A DNA stretch of 64,000 nucleotides from Chitinivorax sp. B (GTDB lineage: Bacteria > Pseudomonadota > Gammaproteobacteria > Burkholderiales > SCOH01), in NCBI RefSeq assembly GCF_005503445.1, contig NZ_SCOH01000012.1:62001-126000 (forward strand), in the 5' to 3' direction. The notes under the pieces are model-generated. The model did no database searches. It worked only from the letters and a program-made list of their open reading frames with translations, and was not told where the DNA came from. Shown piece after piece: positions 19,567 through 28,676 of this stretch. Positions within the stretch are counted from its first letter, which is position 1; the number at the start of each line of letters is the position of its first letter. A program made the translations under genes and the position numbers.

Positions 19567-20403
19567 ATGACGGCTGATAACGCAAACATGCCAAACATGA
19601 CCAACGTACCGGATCTTTTCGCCTTTTCAATTCGGCAGGAAGAGGCATACCGCTCGCAGGCCCATCACCATTTGGAAGGGCAGTTGTTCTTTCTGATCAG
19701 TGGCCTTGTCATCATCAATGCAGGAGAAAGCAGCTGGGTCATGCCGCCTGGCGCGATTGGCTGGGTACCGCCCAACTGCGTACACTCAGCACACAGTTAT
19801 GGCCCCACGGCTGGCTACTCCAGCTATTTCTCTCCTCAGCTGTGCCGGCAATTGCCTGAACAACCCGCAGTCATGAAAAGCAGCGATCTGATCCCGCCGC
19901 TCATTGCACGCATTGCCGAACTGGATCCGACACAGCCAAGAACACCACAACAACAACGATTGATCGATGTCCTGTTGGATGAACTTCAGGTTGCCCCTAA
20001 TGAGCCGCTCCGGCTGCCGTTTCCGGCCGACCGCCGACTGGCCGCCATCGCACATGCACTGATGGATCAGGTCGCAGATAACCGGGACTTGCCCGCATGG
20101 GCCCGATGGGCTGGCATCAGCGCTCGTTCGATCAGCCGCAAATTTGTCGAGGAAACAGGCATGACCTTCGCCCAATGGCGACAGATGGCGCGCTTGGTCA
20201 AGGCATTGGAATGGTTAGCAGAGGGGCGTCCCGTGACGGATGTGGGGCTATCACTGGGTTACGACAGTGTCAGCGCATTTATCGCTGCATTCAAGCGCCA
20301 TTTCGGCAAGACACCAGGCGCCTATTTTACCCAAGCGACAGAAGACAAGGCTGTGCAATGGGCAGCCCCGCTCTGGCCAACAGCCCCTGACATATCGTCA
20401 TGA
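19567..20403 (+). CDS. AraC family transcriptional regulator with cupin sensor
   Basis: The N-terminal half is an AraC-type cupin (about 15-110; QAHHHLEGQLFFLISG, PPGAIGWVPPNCVHSA), and the C-terminal 100 residues hold the two helix-turn-helix units (WARWAGISARSISRKFVEETG and VTDVGLSLGYDSVSAFIAAFKRHFG, joined by a linker helix). This arrangement matches the group of small AraC regulators that control adjacent efflux genes. Several ATGs are possible starts (19567, 19588, 19597); the first overlaps a TATAAT-like sequence and could in fact be part of a promoter. Effector and targets are unknown; the MFS gene nearby is a plausible target by inference only. Confidence 0.85.
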   Translation: MTADNANMPNMTNVPDLFAFSIRQEEAYRSQAHHHLEGQLFFLISGLVIINAGESSWVMPPGAIGWVPPNCVHSAHSYGPTAGYSSYFSPQLCRQLPEQPAVMKSSDLIPPLIARIAELDPTQPRTPQQQRLIDVLLDELQVAPNEPLRLPFPADRRLAAIAHALMDQVADNRDLPAWARWAGISARSISRKFVEETGMTFAQWRQMARLVKALEWLAEGRPVTDVGLSLGYDSVSAFIAAFKRHFGKTPGAYFTQATEDKAVQWAAPLWPTAPDISS

Positions 20404-20540
20404 CAGGGGCTGCAGTCAACAGATTCCTTACCTGACCTGCTGTCTGACACGATCATGATGGGCCGGAATCGCGGGAGGTACGGCTATCATCATGAAAGGC
20501 TGTCTACCGCACGCTAGTACAGAAACCCTGACGCGGATCG

Positions 20541-21317
20541 TTATTGATCCAGTGCCTTACGGGCGGTAACCCGCACTTTACTGATGTAATAGCTGCTAGT
20601 ACCTTCAAAGCCGGAATCGGTTCCGACAAAGATGGTCAACGCGCCATATTGATCTGTACGAACTTTGATCGGCTTGGCACGATTGTTCAGCACACGCATG
20701 CTGAATGGGTTGGTGGCAGTACACTTGCCCGCGCCAGCCAGATTGCCGACAACAACCGCATTGGCACCACTGTTCATTTGATTACCCTTGTCTGCCAGAA
20801 AGCGTATCCAGCCATCCAGGTAAACGGCATCAGCTGGCGCAAAGCTGGTTGCACCTACCTTTACCGCGACAGCCTCACCAGGCGCACCACCAATACCATA
20901 GCAACCCGTGGCGACATTGGCCAACAGGTTCACATCAATAGTCACGTTGTAGTAAGTCAACGGATGCAACCCACCCAGTGGACGACGTGCATACATGAAC
21001 AGATCATCACTATGGTTGTTGCCAGACAAATAAATGCCGAATTTATTGTTATGTGGTGCGGGCAAACGGGCGTGCATCGCTGTCAATTGATAGAACGATT
21101 CTTCACCATTCGGATAATCGGCAAACCCGGTTTCCCAGCCTTGCAGACCGTCAACAAAGTCAAACGAGTGTTTGAGCTTGTCCATACGCACGGTCAATGT
21201 ATTGCGCGGGAGAGCTGCTGATTCCGCGATATCGTCATCATTGGCATATGCGCTGCCAGCCACCAGACCGAAGCCCACGATACCACCCGCCAACCATTTC
21301 AGTGCTTTGTTTTGCAT
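20541..21317 (-). CDS. Secreted protein of unknown function
   Basis: The ATG at 21317, behind AAGG, gives a 258-residue product with a clean signal peptide (lysine-rich start, hydrophobic core WLAGGIVGFGLVAGSA, cleavage near AYA/ND). The mature part is rich in beta-strand pattern, aromatic residues and glycine, with recognisable blocks DFVDGLQGWETGFADYP, GIYLSGNNHSDDLFMYARR and GIGGAPGEAVAVKVGA. I have an impression of similar exported proteins in other bacteria but no name. Two Cys in the mature part could pair. It stands alone, with an unusually AT-rich region upstream. Confidence 0.75.
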   Translation of the reverse strand: MQNKALKWLAGGIVGFGLVAGSAYANDDDIAESAALPRNTLTVRMDKLKHSFDFVDGLQGWETGFADYPNGEESFYQLTAMHARLPAPHNNKFGIYLSGNNHSDDLFMYARRPLGGLHPLTYYNVTIDVNLLANVATGCYGIGGAPGEAVAVKVGATSFAPADAVYLDGWIRFLADKGNQMNSGANAVVVGNLAGAGKCTATNPFSMRVLNNRAKPIKVRTDQYGALTIFVGTDSGFEGTSSYYISKVRVTARKALDQ

Positions 21318-21399
21318 GATTGCTAACCTTTGTAAGGTAAATTGAACATATGTTGGCCAACGGTAATTGGCCAACAGACGCCACCACGTGTCATGGCAG

Positions 21400-21660
21400 C
21401 GGCCGGATTTTACATAAAAACAAAAAAACTTAAACCTTTTAAAAACTTACGAAACTACAGATACAAACTCATTTACACTGTCACAAATAGTGACTTTCTT
21501 AAAAATTTTCATCACAAAACTTCAGCACCAGATTGTAATGAAACAGAATTTCATCACCACATAAAATGTTCAATATTTGATCTTTATCAAAATATTAAAA
21601 ATATATACATTATTTTGAAATTTATATAATATTCCAAAAAATAGAAGAAACCTTTTCTGG
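21400..21660. other. AT-rich intergenic stretch
   Basis: This 260-base stretch is strikingly richer in A and T than its neighbours, with runs such as AATATATACATTATTTTG, and has no convincing gene. It covers the upstream control region of the secreted-protein gene. In Gram-negative bacteria such islands often bind H-NS/MvaT-type silencers; that is inference here. Further on (21812-21823) there is a perfect palindrome ATATCGCGATAT. Confidence 0.6.
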
Positions 21661-21876
21661 CATTGCCTTGGTTGGTGTGCAACTTTTCGAGAAAGTAAGG
21701 CATGCCCACGCAACTTTCCTGCTATTCCTACTGTCAGGGTTTATGCAGGTGAGTACTCAAGGAAAAAGCCGGTTGCTCCGGAGGCCTTGCCGCCATCTTG
21801 CGCCTCACCTGATATCGCGATATGAGGCCGATACAGATAATGCAAGGCCTGAAAAATGGAAGATTTGAGCGAGTGC

Positions 21877-22608
21877 TCAATGACGAAATAAGTGTGCGCA
21901 GGATAGCGCCACCAGTGCAATGGCGAGCGGAATGGTGGCGGAAAAACCCACGAACTTGAAACCGAGAGCACCAAGAACCGCCCCCAGAAAGAACGCGATC
22001 ACCAAGGCCAAGTGAATGCGTAGTTTGCGGCGATTGGCCGCTACCGGCTGGGTATCTTCACCAGTCAGTTGCTGGTTCCAATAACACAGCTTGCCCAATT
22101 CGATACCAATATCAGTCACCAAGCCTGTGACATGTGTTGTACGGATTTCGGCATTGGATATCTTGGTGATCAGCGCATTTTGCAAACCCATGATGTAGCA
22201 CAATAGAATCGCAGTCAGCGATGTGCTGACAATTTCATGTGGCAACAAGGCACCACCAATCAGGCCGAACAATAGCAATAACAAGGCCTCCAGCATCAAA
22301 GTCGGTGCATAGATGCTGTGTGGATGATTGCGCTTGGTATAGTTGACCAATAGTGCTGTTGTGGCGGCACCGGCCACAAACGCAGCCATGGACAACAATG
22401 CCCCAAGCGCAATGATCACTTGACCCAATACCAGATGATCGGCAGCAGAAGACAGCATGCCAGTCATGTGGGACGTATATTGACCAATCGCCAGAAAGCC
22501 CCCGGCATTCAACGCCCCGGCAATGAAGGCCAGCGCAAGACCCAGATGCAGATTGGCGCGTGCACTACGTTGCGGTGCAGTCAGTTGAGAAAGATAGTCA
22601 AGCGGCAT
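21877..22608 (-). CDS. DUF1275 (YoaK-type) membrane protein
   Basis: The start at 22608, behind TGGAG, gives 243 residues, the usual DUF1275 length; a longer reading back to 22782 adds residues without family match. The N-terminal part has the family pattern LGLALAFIAGALNAGGFLAIGQYTSHMTG, and the protein has about six membrane segments ending in a hydrophobic helix. GLQNALITK and THVTGLVTDIGIELG are typical DUF1275 blocks. Function of the family is not established. Divergent from the antiporter gene at 22829. Confidence 0.88.
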   Translation of the reverse strand: MPLDYLSQLTAPQRSARANLHLGLALAFIAGALNAGGFLAIGQYTSHMTGMLSSAADHLVLGQVIIALGALLSMAAFVAGAATTALLVNYTKRNHPHSIYAPTLMLEALLLLLFGLIGGALLPHEIVSTSLTAILLCYIMGLQNALITKISNAEIRTTHVTGLVTDIGIELGKLCYWNQQLTGEDTQPVAANRRKLRIHLALVIAFFLGAVLGALGFKFVGFSATIPLAIALVALSCAHLFRH

Positions 22609-22828
22609 GAGACTCCAGGCGGGCTCGTCACAAACTAATACAGGCTGCCAGTTTAATTCGTTTTTCAGATGGAAACGATAGACAGGTCGCTTTGTATTCA
22701 GGTAGTACCCCACACCGCTGACACATGGTAGTACTGACCAGATGGTGCGGGCATGCAACGTTTTACCCAGTAAGCAGGTCAATTCAACGACCTACCCTAT
22801 CAACCTGTTCCACGTTACGAGACTGCCT

Positions 22829-24535
22829 ATGCCTCATGATGTCAGCCTGATCACCACCCTCGCCGCCGGCTTTGGCTTGGCGATGATTTTCGGTTATGTC
22901 ACTTCTCGGCTAAAAATGCCCCCGCTGGTGGGTTACCTGTTGGCAGGCATCATGATCGGCCCAGCAACACCCGGCTTTGTCGCCGATATGGAGCTGGCAG
23001 GCCAGTTGGCAGAAATCGGGGTGATGCTGCTGATGTTTGGTGTGGGGTTGCATTTCTCATTGGCAGATCTGCTGGCTGTCAAACGCATCGCCATCCCTGG
23101 TGCCATTGTGCAAATTGCCGTGGCCACTGCGCTGGGTATGGGAACCGCAGCGTTGTGGGGGTGGAACCTGGGTGCCGCACTGGTTTTCGGCTTGGCGTTG
23201 TCGGTAGCCAGCACCGTAGTGTTGCTTAGAGCACTGGAATCAAAAGGCGTACTTGAATCATTGAATGGTCGAATCGCTGTCGGCTGGCTGGTAGTCGAGG
23301 ATCTGGTAATGGTCCTGGTTTTGGTCCTGCTGCCACCACTGGCCGGTTTACTAGGTGGCCACAGCCCAGCCTCAACATCTGCCATGCAGCCTTTATGGAT
23401 GACCATTGGCATTACCTTTGCCAAAGTAGCAACCTTCATCGCCTTGATGCTGGTGGTCGGTAAACGGTTGTTCCCTCGTCTGTTATGGTTGGTAGCCCGC
23501 ACAGGGTCACGCGAGTTATTCACGTTATGCGTCATCTCCGCCGCTGTTGGCGTGGCTTATGGCTCGGCAGTCTTGTTCGATGTTTCATTTGCGCTTGGCG
23601 CCTTTTTTGCCGGCATGATGATGCGTGAATCCGAGTTCAGCCATCGCGCTGCCGATGAATCCCTGCCGTTGCGCGATGCGTTCTCCGTATTATTCTTTGT
23701 ATCAGTCGGTATGTTGTTCGACCCACAGGTGCTGCTGCAGGAACCGGTCAAGGTATTGACTGTTGCGGCCATCATTATCGTTGGCAAGACGCTTGCCGCC
23801 ATTGTGCTGGTACTGGCATTCCGCTACCCCTTGAATACCGCGCTGACGGTTGGTGCCAGCCTGGCTCAGATTGGTGAGTTTTCTTTCATCCTGGCAGGGT
23901 TGGGTATGTCACTTGGCTTATTGCCCGCAGCTGGGCAAAGCCTGATCCTGGCAGGTGCATTGATCTCGATAGCCCTCAATTCGCTGTTGTTTGCCGCCAT
24001 CGAACCAGCCCAGGCCTGGATCCGCATGCGATCTGAATTCGCCCGCCGCCTGGAACAACGTGATGACCCACTTGCCGAACTACCCATGACCACGGACCCC
24101 GCCCTGCTGACTGGTCAAGTAGTGTTGGTAGGTTATGGCCGGGTGGGTCATCGGGTTGCCAAAACGCTTCGAGAGCAACAAGTTCCATTTGTTGTCGCCG
24201 AACAGAACCGAGAGCTGGTCGAGCAACTGCGCGCCACCCACACCCCTGCCGTGTCCGGCGATGCATCAGACCCTGCCGTACTGATCCAGGCCCATATCGC
24301 CCGTGCCAGCATGCTGGTCGTCACCGCACCAGATTCGCTCAAGGCAAGACAGATGGTGGAAATTGCCCGAACCCTCAATCCCACAGTCGAGATCGTATTC
24401 CGTGGGCACAACGATGAGGAAGCGGCCATGTGGCAACAAGATCAGATTGGGCAGGTTTTCCTGTGGGAGCAAGAGCTGGCACGTGGTATCAGCCAGCATG
24501 TGTTGACGCGATTCGGTAAAGCGACGGGGCACTGA
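22829..24535 (+). CDS. CPA2 cation:proton antiporter with RCK domain (YbaL/KefB type)
   Basis: The 568-residue product (start ATG 22829, MPHDVSLI) has 12-13 membrane segments of the Na+/H+ exchanger fold (about 5-385; MPPLVGYLLAGIMIGP, ALGAFFAGMMMRES, SVGMLFDPQ) and a C-terminal RCK/TrkA-N Rossmann domain (about 420-550) with the nucleotide motif VGYGRVGHRVA. This is the layout of KefB/KefC and YbaL; the length and start fit YbaL best. Ligand gating by glutathione adducts is known for Kef, not evident here. No KefF/G-type quinone reductase gene is adjacent. Confidence 0.9.
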   Translation: MPHDVSLITTLAAGFGLAMIFGYVTSRLKMPPLVGYLLAGIMIGPATPGFVADMELAGQLAEIGVMLLMFGVGLHFSLADLLAVKRIAIPGAIVQIAVATALGMGTAALWGWNLGAALVFGLALSVASTVVLLRALESKGVLESLNGRIAVGWLVVEDLVMVLVLVLLPPLAGLLGGHSPASTSAMQPLWMTIGITFAKVATFIALMLVVGKRLFPRLLWLVARTGSRELFTLCVISAAVGVAYGSAVLFDVSFALGAFFAGMMMRESEFSHRAADESLPLRDAFSVLFFVSVGMLFDPQVLLQEPVKVLTVAAIIIVGKTLAAIVLVLAFRYPLNTALTVGASLAQIGEFSFILAGLGMSLGLLPAAGQSLILAGALISIALNSLLFAAIEPAQAWIRMRSEFARRLEQRDDPLAELPMTTDPALLTGQVVLVGYGRVGHRVAKTLREQQVPFVVAEQNRELVEQLRATHTPAVSGDASDPAVLIQAHIARASMLVVTAPDSLKARQMVEIARTLNPTVEIVFRGHNDEEAAMWQQDQIGQVFLWEQELARGISQHVLTRFGKATGH

Positions 24536-24801
24536 TACCACTAACTGGTCTCATAAGCTCAAAAACGCATTGTTTCTGAATACACCAGTATCGATTTGAG
24601 CAGTGACGGCGCGCAACGTAGCGCCGCTCAATCAGTCATAGACACCATTCACCAATACCCAAATGCAACGTGGCTGGACTCGCCCTCGGATACTGGGTGT
24701 ATCGAATAGCGATACGTCATCATCCAAACAGCAATCATCCTTCTGACAGCCCCAGATGATCCGATAAGATGGCAAGCCTGCCCCTGGCTAAGTGACTGCC
24801 C

Positions 24802-25356
24802 ATGACTGAGACCACGCTTGCCCTCTGTAAATCAGCCTTTCCCGGCCTATTGATGTGGCTATCAGGACTATGCCTCAGCAATCAGGCATTGGACAAACCA
24901 CATGTCGATCTATCCAAGACCGGCACCATCCTGCAACAAGTTGTCTCCATCCCCATGGATGAACGCTATCGGTTCCAATTACGATTCGTCTTCCAGAACC
25001 GGGAGCTGGCTGCACAGTCTGCCATCTCGGGCCAAGCACCCGGCGCCCATCACCAAGCCTGCAAAGACGAAGCACGCTACGCCACCTTATCTGAAGCTGA
25101 AAAACGGGAAACCGGTGCTGCACTGGATATGGAAGTGGTGGTTGCATCCCTGGACGGGAAAACACTACATAGCCATCGCTTTCAGTCACGTTGTGTGGAC
25201 AGTAGTGGCGATCTGACCAAAACGCGTCAATTCGGTTATATCGACTTCACCAAAGGAAAATATCAACTCACCATCATCAATCACGTACCAGTTCCACAAG
25301 AAGTCGGCACAGAGGCTGCCTTAATGCTTACTGGAGCTGGGGCGGGCTATCCTTGA
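24802..25356 (+). CDS. Hypothetical exported protein
   Basis: 184 residues with a weak N-terminal hydrophobic segment (FPGLLMWLSGLCLS, about 13-26) that may be a signal peptide; a Cys at the end of it might be a poor lipobox. The rest has beta-rich pattern (RFQLRFVFQNREL, YQLTIINHVPVP) and ends GAGAGYP. The pattern reminds me of DUF5625-type lipoproteins, but I cannot confirm it. The stop codon is embedded in a hairpin (CCTTGATG at 25351-25358 with CATCAAGG at 25366-25373). Neighbours are also hypothetical. Confidence 0.6.
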   Translation: MTETTLALCKSAFPGLLMWLSGLCLSNQALDKPHVDLSKTGTILQQVVSIPMDERYRFQLRFVFQNRELAAQSAISGQAPGAHHQACKDEARYATLSEAEKRETGAALDMEVVVASLDGKTLHSHRFQSRCVDSSGDLTKTRQFGYIDFTKGKYQLTIINHVPVPQEVGTEAALMLTGAGAGYP

Positions 25357-25471
25357 TGTTTCAATCATCAAGGGTAAGCTCACATAACAGAACAACTTAA
25401 CCCGCTTGCCCAAATATCCACGAAACAGGCGGAATTAATTTTGATTCAACGAACCGACCATACGATAGACA

Positions 25472-25867
25472 ATGGAATATACACTGATCACCACTCATAG
25501 CGAACAGTTTCTATGTGACCGCTATCAGCTTAATCACATCGACAACCATGAAGATCTGATCGCAGGCTATCTGCAACTGGCGGAGAAACATCCAGACCAC
25601 CGCGTGTTGCTGACGTTGGATGACATCGACCAGGCGGGTTATACCTCGATGCACACCAAGCATAAACATGATCTGGACGATACAGCAGACTACGACCTTT
25701 CCTCACTGGGGCCGGACTGCTTTGAAGATGGTGAACATCAAGGCTACCTGACCAGCAAGGATGAATTTTTCATTCGCGAAGGCAATTTCCGCAAACACTG
25801 TGATGGCGTATCGCTGGAAGATCTCTACAAAAAGGGCATCAACCTGTTCGACGATACTCCCGACTAA
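25472..25867 (+). CDS. Small acidic hypothetical protein
   Basis: 131 residues, strongly acidic (DDIDQ, HDLDDTADYDL, EDGEHQG), no signal peptide or membrane segment, no recognised motif. ATG at 25472. It is followed in the same reading frame, 24 bases later, by another open frame. Small acidic cytosolic proteins in pairs like this are often immunity-type or of phage origin, but nothing seen here establishes that. Confidence 0.6.
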   Translation: MEYTLITTHSEQFLCDRYQLNHIDNHEDLIAGYLQLAEKHPDHRVLLTLDDIDQAGYTSMHTKHKHDLDDTADYDLSSLGPDCFEDGEHQGYLTSKDEFFIREGNFRKHCDGVSLEDLYKKGINLFDDTPD

Positions 25868-25891
25868 TTCACTTCAGCAAACCTGAATCTG

Positions 25892-26239
25892 TTGTCCATC
25901 CTTGACCAGCCGCCCTATATCTTGCTGGTACCCGTCAAACACAACTACGAAACGCTGTACGCATTTCCAAATGGCTACTTCTCGTGCGATCTGAGTCCGT
26001 TTGAGAACTGGCTACTAGCTAAGTACATGGAGGTGGAATTTGGCTATCGATTGATGGGATTGGGCGCATCACATATCGCCTTCATCCGACCCAATGAGCT
26101 TGATGAGGTGCAGGTTGATAAACTGATCGACTTTCTGCTACGCCTTTATCCCAATCACGACGAGGAAGACAATTTACCCAATTTGCTTGGTCAGATCATT
26201 CGCCAGCAAAAATTGCTGGTGTTGCGATATGTTGAATGA
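25892..26239 (+). CDS. Hypothetical protein
   Basis: About 115 residues in the same frame as the preceding gene, separated by its TAA stop. No ATG lies near the 5' end; TTG at 25892 (or CTG nearby) must serve, so the start is uncertain. Sequence has mixed alpha/beta character (YILLVPVKHNYETLYAFPNG, GYRLMGLGASHIAFI) and looks like real protein. No domain recognised. The same-frame arrangement could mean that an ancestral longer gene was split by a stop, though the composition of the two parts differs. Confidence 0.55.
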   Translation: MSILDQPPYILLVPVKHNYETLYAFPNGYFSCDLSPFENWLLAKYMEVEFGYRLMGLGASHIAFIRPNELDEVQVDKLIDFLLRLYPNHDEEDNLPNLLGQIIRQQKLLVLRYVE

Positions 26240-26283
26240 ACAGCTTTACCAGGCTTGTGGTTACAGCATCAAGCCAATCGCTA

Positions 26284-26739
26284 CTATTTCCTGACTGCTT
26301 TCGACTGGGCATGGTAGCTACGCACATCCACAACAGCAGTGTAGTCAGCTGGGTTGACCGTACCGTTAATCAACGGTCGCGGCTCCAACGACCGTAACAG
26401 AAACTCCCGCCCCGCAGCACGTACTGCAAGGCGCCAGTTGGGCTCACCACCATTCCAGTGCAAGGCAATCAATTGTGGTCGGATACGGGCACCGGTGAGC
26501 CAGAAGATAGCTTGTGCTTCGCCAGCTACAGCACACACGACATCGGCTGGACAACGAGTATCCTGATAACCAACAAACTGCAGCTGAAAGTCATTTGGGG
26601 CGGGCGGCATGCTGGCTTGAAAACGCATGGTCAGTGTTGCCGGTTCGGACGCATCAGGACCCGCGATGGCAACCATTGGCATTACCAATAATGCGGATAC
26701 CAGCAGGCAGTGCTGAAGAGTACAGATAATGCGCTTCAT
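26284..26739 (-). CDS. Small exported protein, unknown function
   Basis: 151 residues with a signal peptide (MKRIICTLQHCLLVSALLVM..., cleavage near AIAG/PD). The mature part contains two Cys in RCPADVVCAVAGEAQAIFW that probably form a disulfide, within a beta-rich sequence. This CPxDVxCxxxG arrangement occurs in many small periplasmic proteins of unknown role. It is convergent with the hypothetical gene ending at 26239 and lies just past the decayed chorismate mutase. Confidence 0.65.
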   Translation of the reverse strand: MKRIICTLQHCLLVSALLVMPMVAIAGPDASEPATLTMRFQASMPPAPNDFQLQFVGYQDTRCPADVVCAVAGEAQAIFWLTGARIRPQLIALHWNGGEPNWRLAVRAAGREFLLRSLEPRPLINGTVNPADYTAVVDVRSYHAQSKAVRK

Positions 26740-26781
26740 ACGGTCACCTCAAACATGTTCGGACAAATTAGACGGTATTGC

Positions 26782-27075
26782 TTACAACTGTTGCAGATTG
26801 ACGTGGGTACGCAAGTCTTGCTCGATGAACTACTGAATCATCGTGCGATAAACAACTTCGATCAGATCAGGGGATACATCGCTGGCCAGCGCCAAGGCTT
26901 ATACCCTGGCCATGATCTGCTCGACACGCGCCGGGACTCGTACCTTGTTGGTATCTCGTTTGAAGGCCGCTGCCTGCTGGACATGGTGAGCACGCGCTGC
27001 AATCGACATGACGATGTCCGCGTCGAGCCTGTCAATCGCAGCACGAATCGCTTCCTGCGAGGTTGCAGCCTGTAT
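26782..27075 (-). pseudogene. Chorismate mutase (PchB/AroQ type), decayed, directly after trpE
   Basis: Read in the trpE frame just beyond its stop, the minus strand encodes IRAAIDRLDADIV, HHVQQAAAFKRDTNKV and VPARVEQIMARV, the characteristic helices of the short AroQ/PchB chorismate mutases, with the conserved FKR and RVEQ active-site blocks. The frame is broken three ways: the position where a start is expected reads ATA (27073-27075), and in-frame stops TAA (26899-26901) and TAG (26830-26832) interrupt the helical core, after which ALALASDVSPDLIEVVYRTM and FIEQDLRTH continue the family pattern. It begins only four bases after trpE. The remaining codons are little altered, suggesting recent loss. 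Confidence 0.8.
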
Positions 27076-27078
27076 TGT

Positions 27079-28545
27079 TCACTCACCGTCCAGGCCAGCT
27101 TGTACCATCTCCGCAGCACGCACTACGGCACGTGCCTTGTTCTGGGTTTCCTGCCATTCGCTGTCAGGAATGGAATCCGCCACGATCCCTGCACCCGCTT
27201 GTACATAAAGGGTTTGATCCTTGATTACAGCAGTACGTAATGCAATCGCCACATCCATGTCACCATTCAGACCCAGGTAGCCTACAGCACCGGAGTAGAT
27301 GCCGCGCTTGGTCGGCTCCAGTTCATCGATGATTTCCATTGCACGTACCTTAGGCGCACCGGAAACGGTGCCGGCCGGGAAAGTGGCACGTAACACATCC
27401 ATATTGCCAATGTGTGGCTTGAGCTTACCCTCGACACTGGAGACGATGTGCATCACATGCGAATAACGCTCGATCACCATGTTGTCGGTAACCTTGACCG
27501 AGCCCGTCTGCGCGACCCGGCCTGCGTCGTTACGACCTAGGTCCATCAACATGACGTGCTCGGCAATTTCCTTCGGGTCGTTCAATAATTCTTCAGCCAA
27601 TGCCAGATCCTCATCACGGGTCTTGCCGCGCGGGCGCGTACCGGCAATTGGGCGAACAGTGATGGTATCTTGCTCCCTGCGTACCAGAATCTCCGGTGAA
27701 GCCCCCACTACATGAAAGCTGCCAAAGTCGTAGTAGAACATGTAAGGGCTGGGGTTCAGCGTACGTAATGCGCGGTAGAGCGAGATCGGGCTGGCTGCAA
27801 ATGGCATGTGCATGCGCTGTGCCAGCACGACCTGCATGATGTCGCCGTCGAAGATGTACTGTTTGGCGCGATCCACTGCCAACTTGAAATTGGTCTCGCC
27901 CCATTCAGATACAGCCTGGGATTTGGCAGTACCATGCTGAAATGGAATCGCAACCGGCTGTCGAAGCAACATACGCAATGCCTGCAACCGATTCTGTGCC
28001 TGGATATAGGCATCTGGCTGGGATGGGTCGGCATAGACAATCAGATAGAGCTTGCCGGAGAGGTTATCAACCACAGCCAATTCTTCGCTTTGCAACAGGA
28101 AGATATCCGGTGTGCCGATTGGATCTGGCTTACTCGCGTTCGCCAACTTGCGCTCAATATAGCGGATGGTCTCGTAGCCAAAGTACCCTACCAGGCCCCC
28201 ACAGAAACGAGGTAGACCTGACGTAGGTGCAGCATTGAACTGGGCTTGATATTGCTCGATGAAAGTGAGCGGATCCCCTTCAAAGGTGTTAATCACCCCT
28301 TCATCGGTTTCTACCGTCACTTGGCGGCCAACCACGCGGATACGCTTTTTTGCGGGCAAACCGATAAAGGAATAGCGACCGAAACGCTCGCCCCCCACCA
28401 CAGACTCCAACAGGTAGGAATAAGGCTTGTTGGCCAGTTTCAGGTACACCGACAACGGTGTATCGACATCAGCCAGCAGTTCAAGGGTAACGGGGATGCG
28501 GTTATAGCCGTGCGCGGCCAGTACGCTGAATTCTTGTTCAGTCAT
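27079..28545 (-). CDS. trpE: Anthranilate synthase component I
   Basis: Converts chorismate to anthranilate with the TrpG amidotransferase. The 488-residue protein is full length: N-terminal domain with the feedback-binding LLES segment (SYLLESV, about 43-49) and a C-terminal chorismate-binding domain with [22 protein letters not shown] (split here as IAGTRPRG, about 325), [35 protein letters not shown] and [13 protein letters not shown] is the tryptophan-binding element in feedback-controlled enzymes. It follows gph by 131 bases; trpG/trpD/trpC are not in the window, so they lie elsewhere or further left has been rearranged. Confidence 0.97.
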   Translation of the reverse strand: MTEQEFSVLAAHGYNRIPVTLELLADVDTPLSVYLKLANKPYSYLLESVVGGERFGRYSFIGLPAKKRIRVVGRQVTVETDEGVINTFEGDPLTFIEQYQAQFNAAPTSGLPRFCGGLVGYFGYETIRYIERKLANASKPDPIGTPDIFLLQSEELAVVDNLSGKLYLIVYADPSQPDAYIQAQNRLQALRMLLRQPVAIPFQHGTAKSQAVSEWGETNFKLAVDRAKQYIFDGDIMQVVLAQRMHMPFAASPISLYRALRTLNPSPYMFYYDFGSFHVVGASPEILVRREQDTITVRPIAGTRPRGKTRDEDLALAEELLNDPKEIAEHVMLMDLGRNDAGRVAQTGSVKVTDNMVIERYSHVMHIVSSVEGKLKPHIGNMDVLRATFPAGTVSGAPKVRAMEIIDELEPTKRGIYSGAVGYLGLNGDMDVAIALRTAVIKDQTLYVQAGAGIVADSIPDSEWQETQNKARAVVRAAEMVQAGLDGE

Positions 28546-28676
28546 GATGATCCTGCAGAATCAGTTTGATTGGGATGGGGACAAAGAAGCGAGACGTTAT
28601 CGGCGCCATCGCCAACGCTGAATCAAACGGTCTGTCAGGAAGGTCATGATGGATGGTATGTACTCAATGAGCCAAA

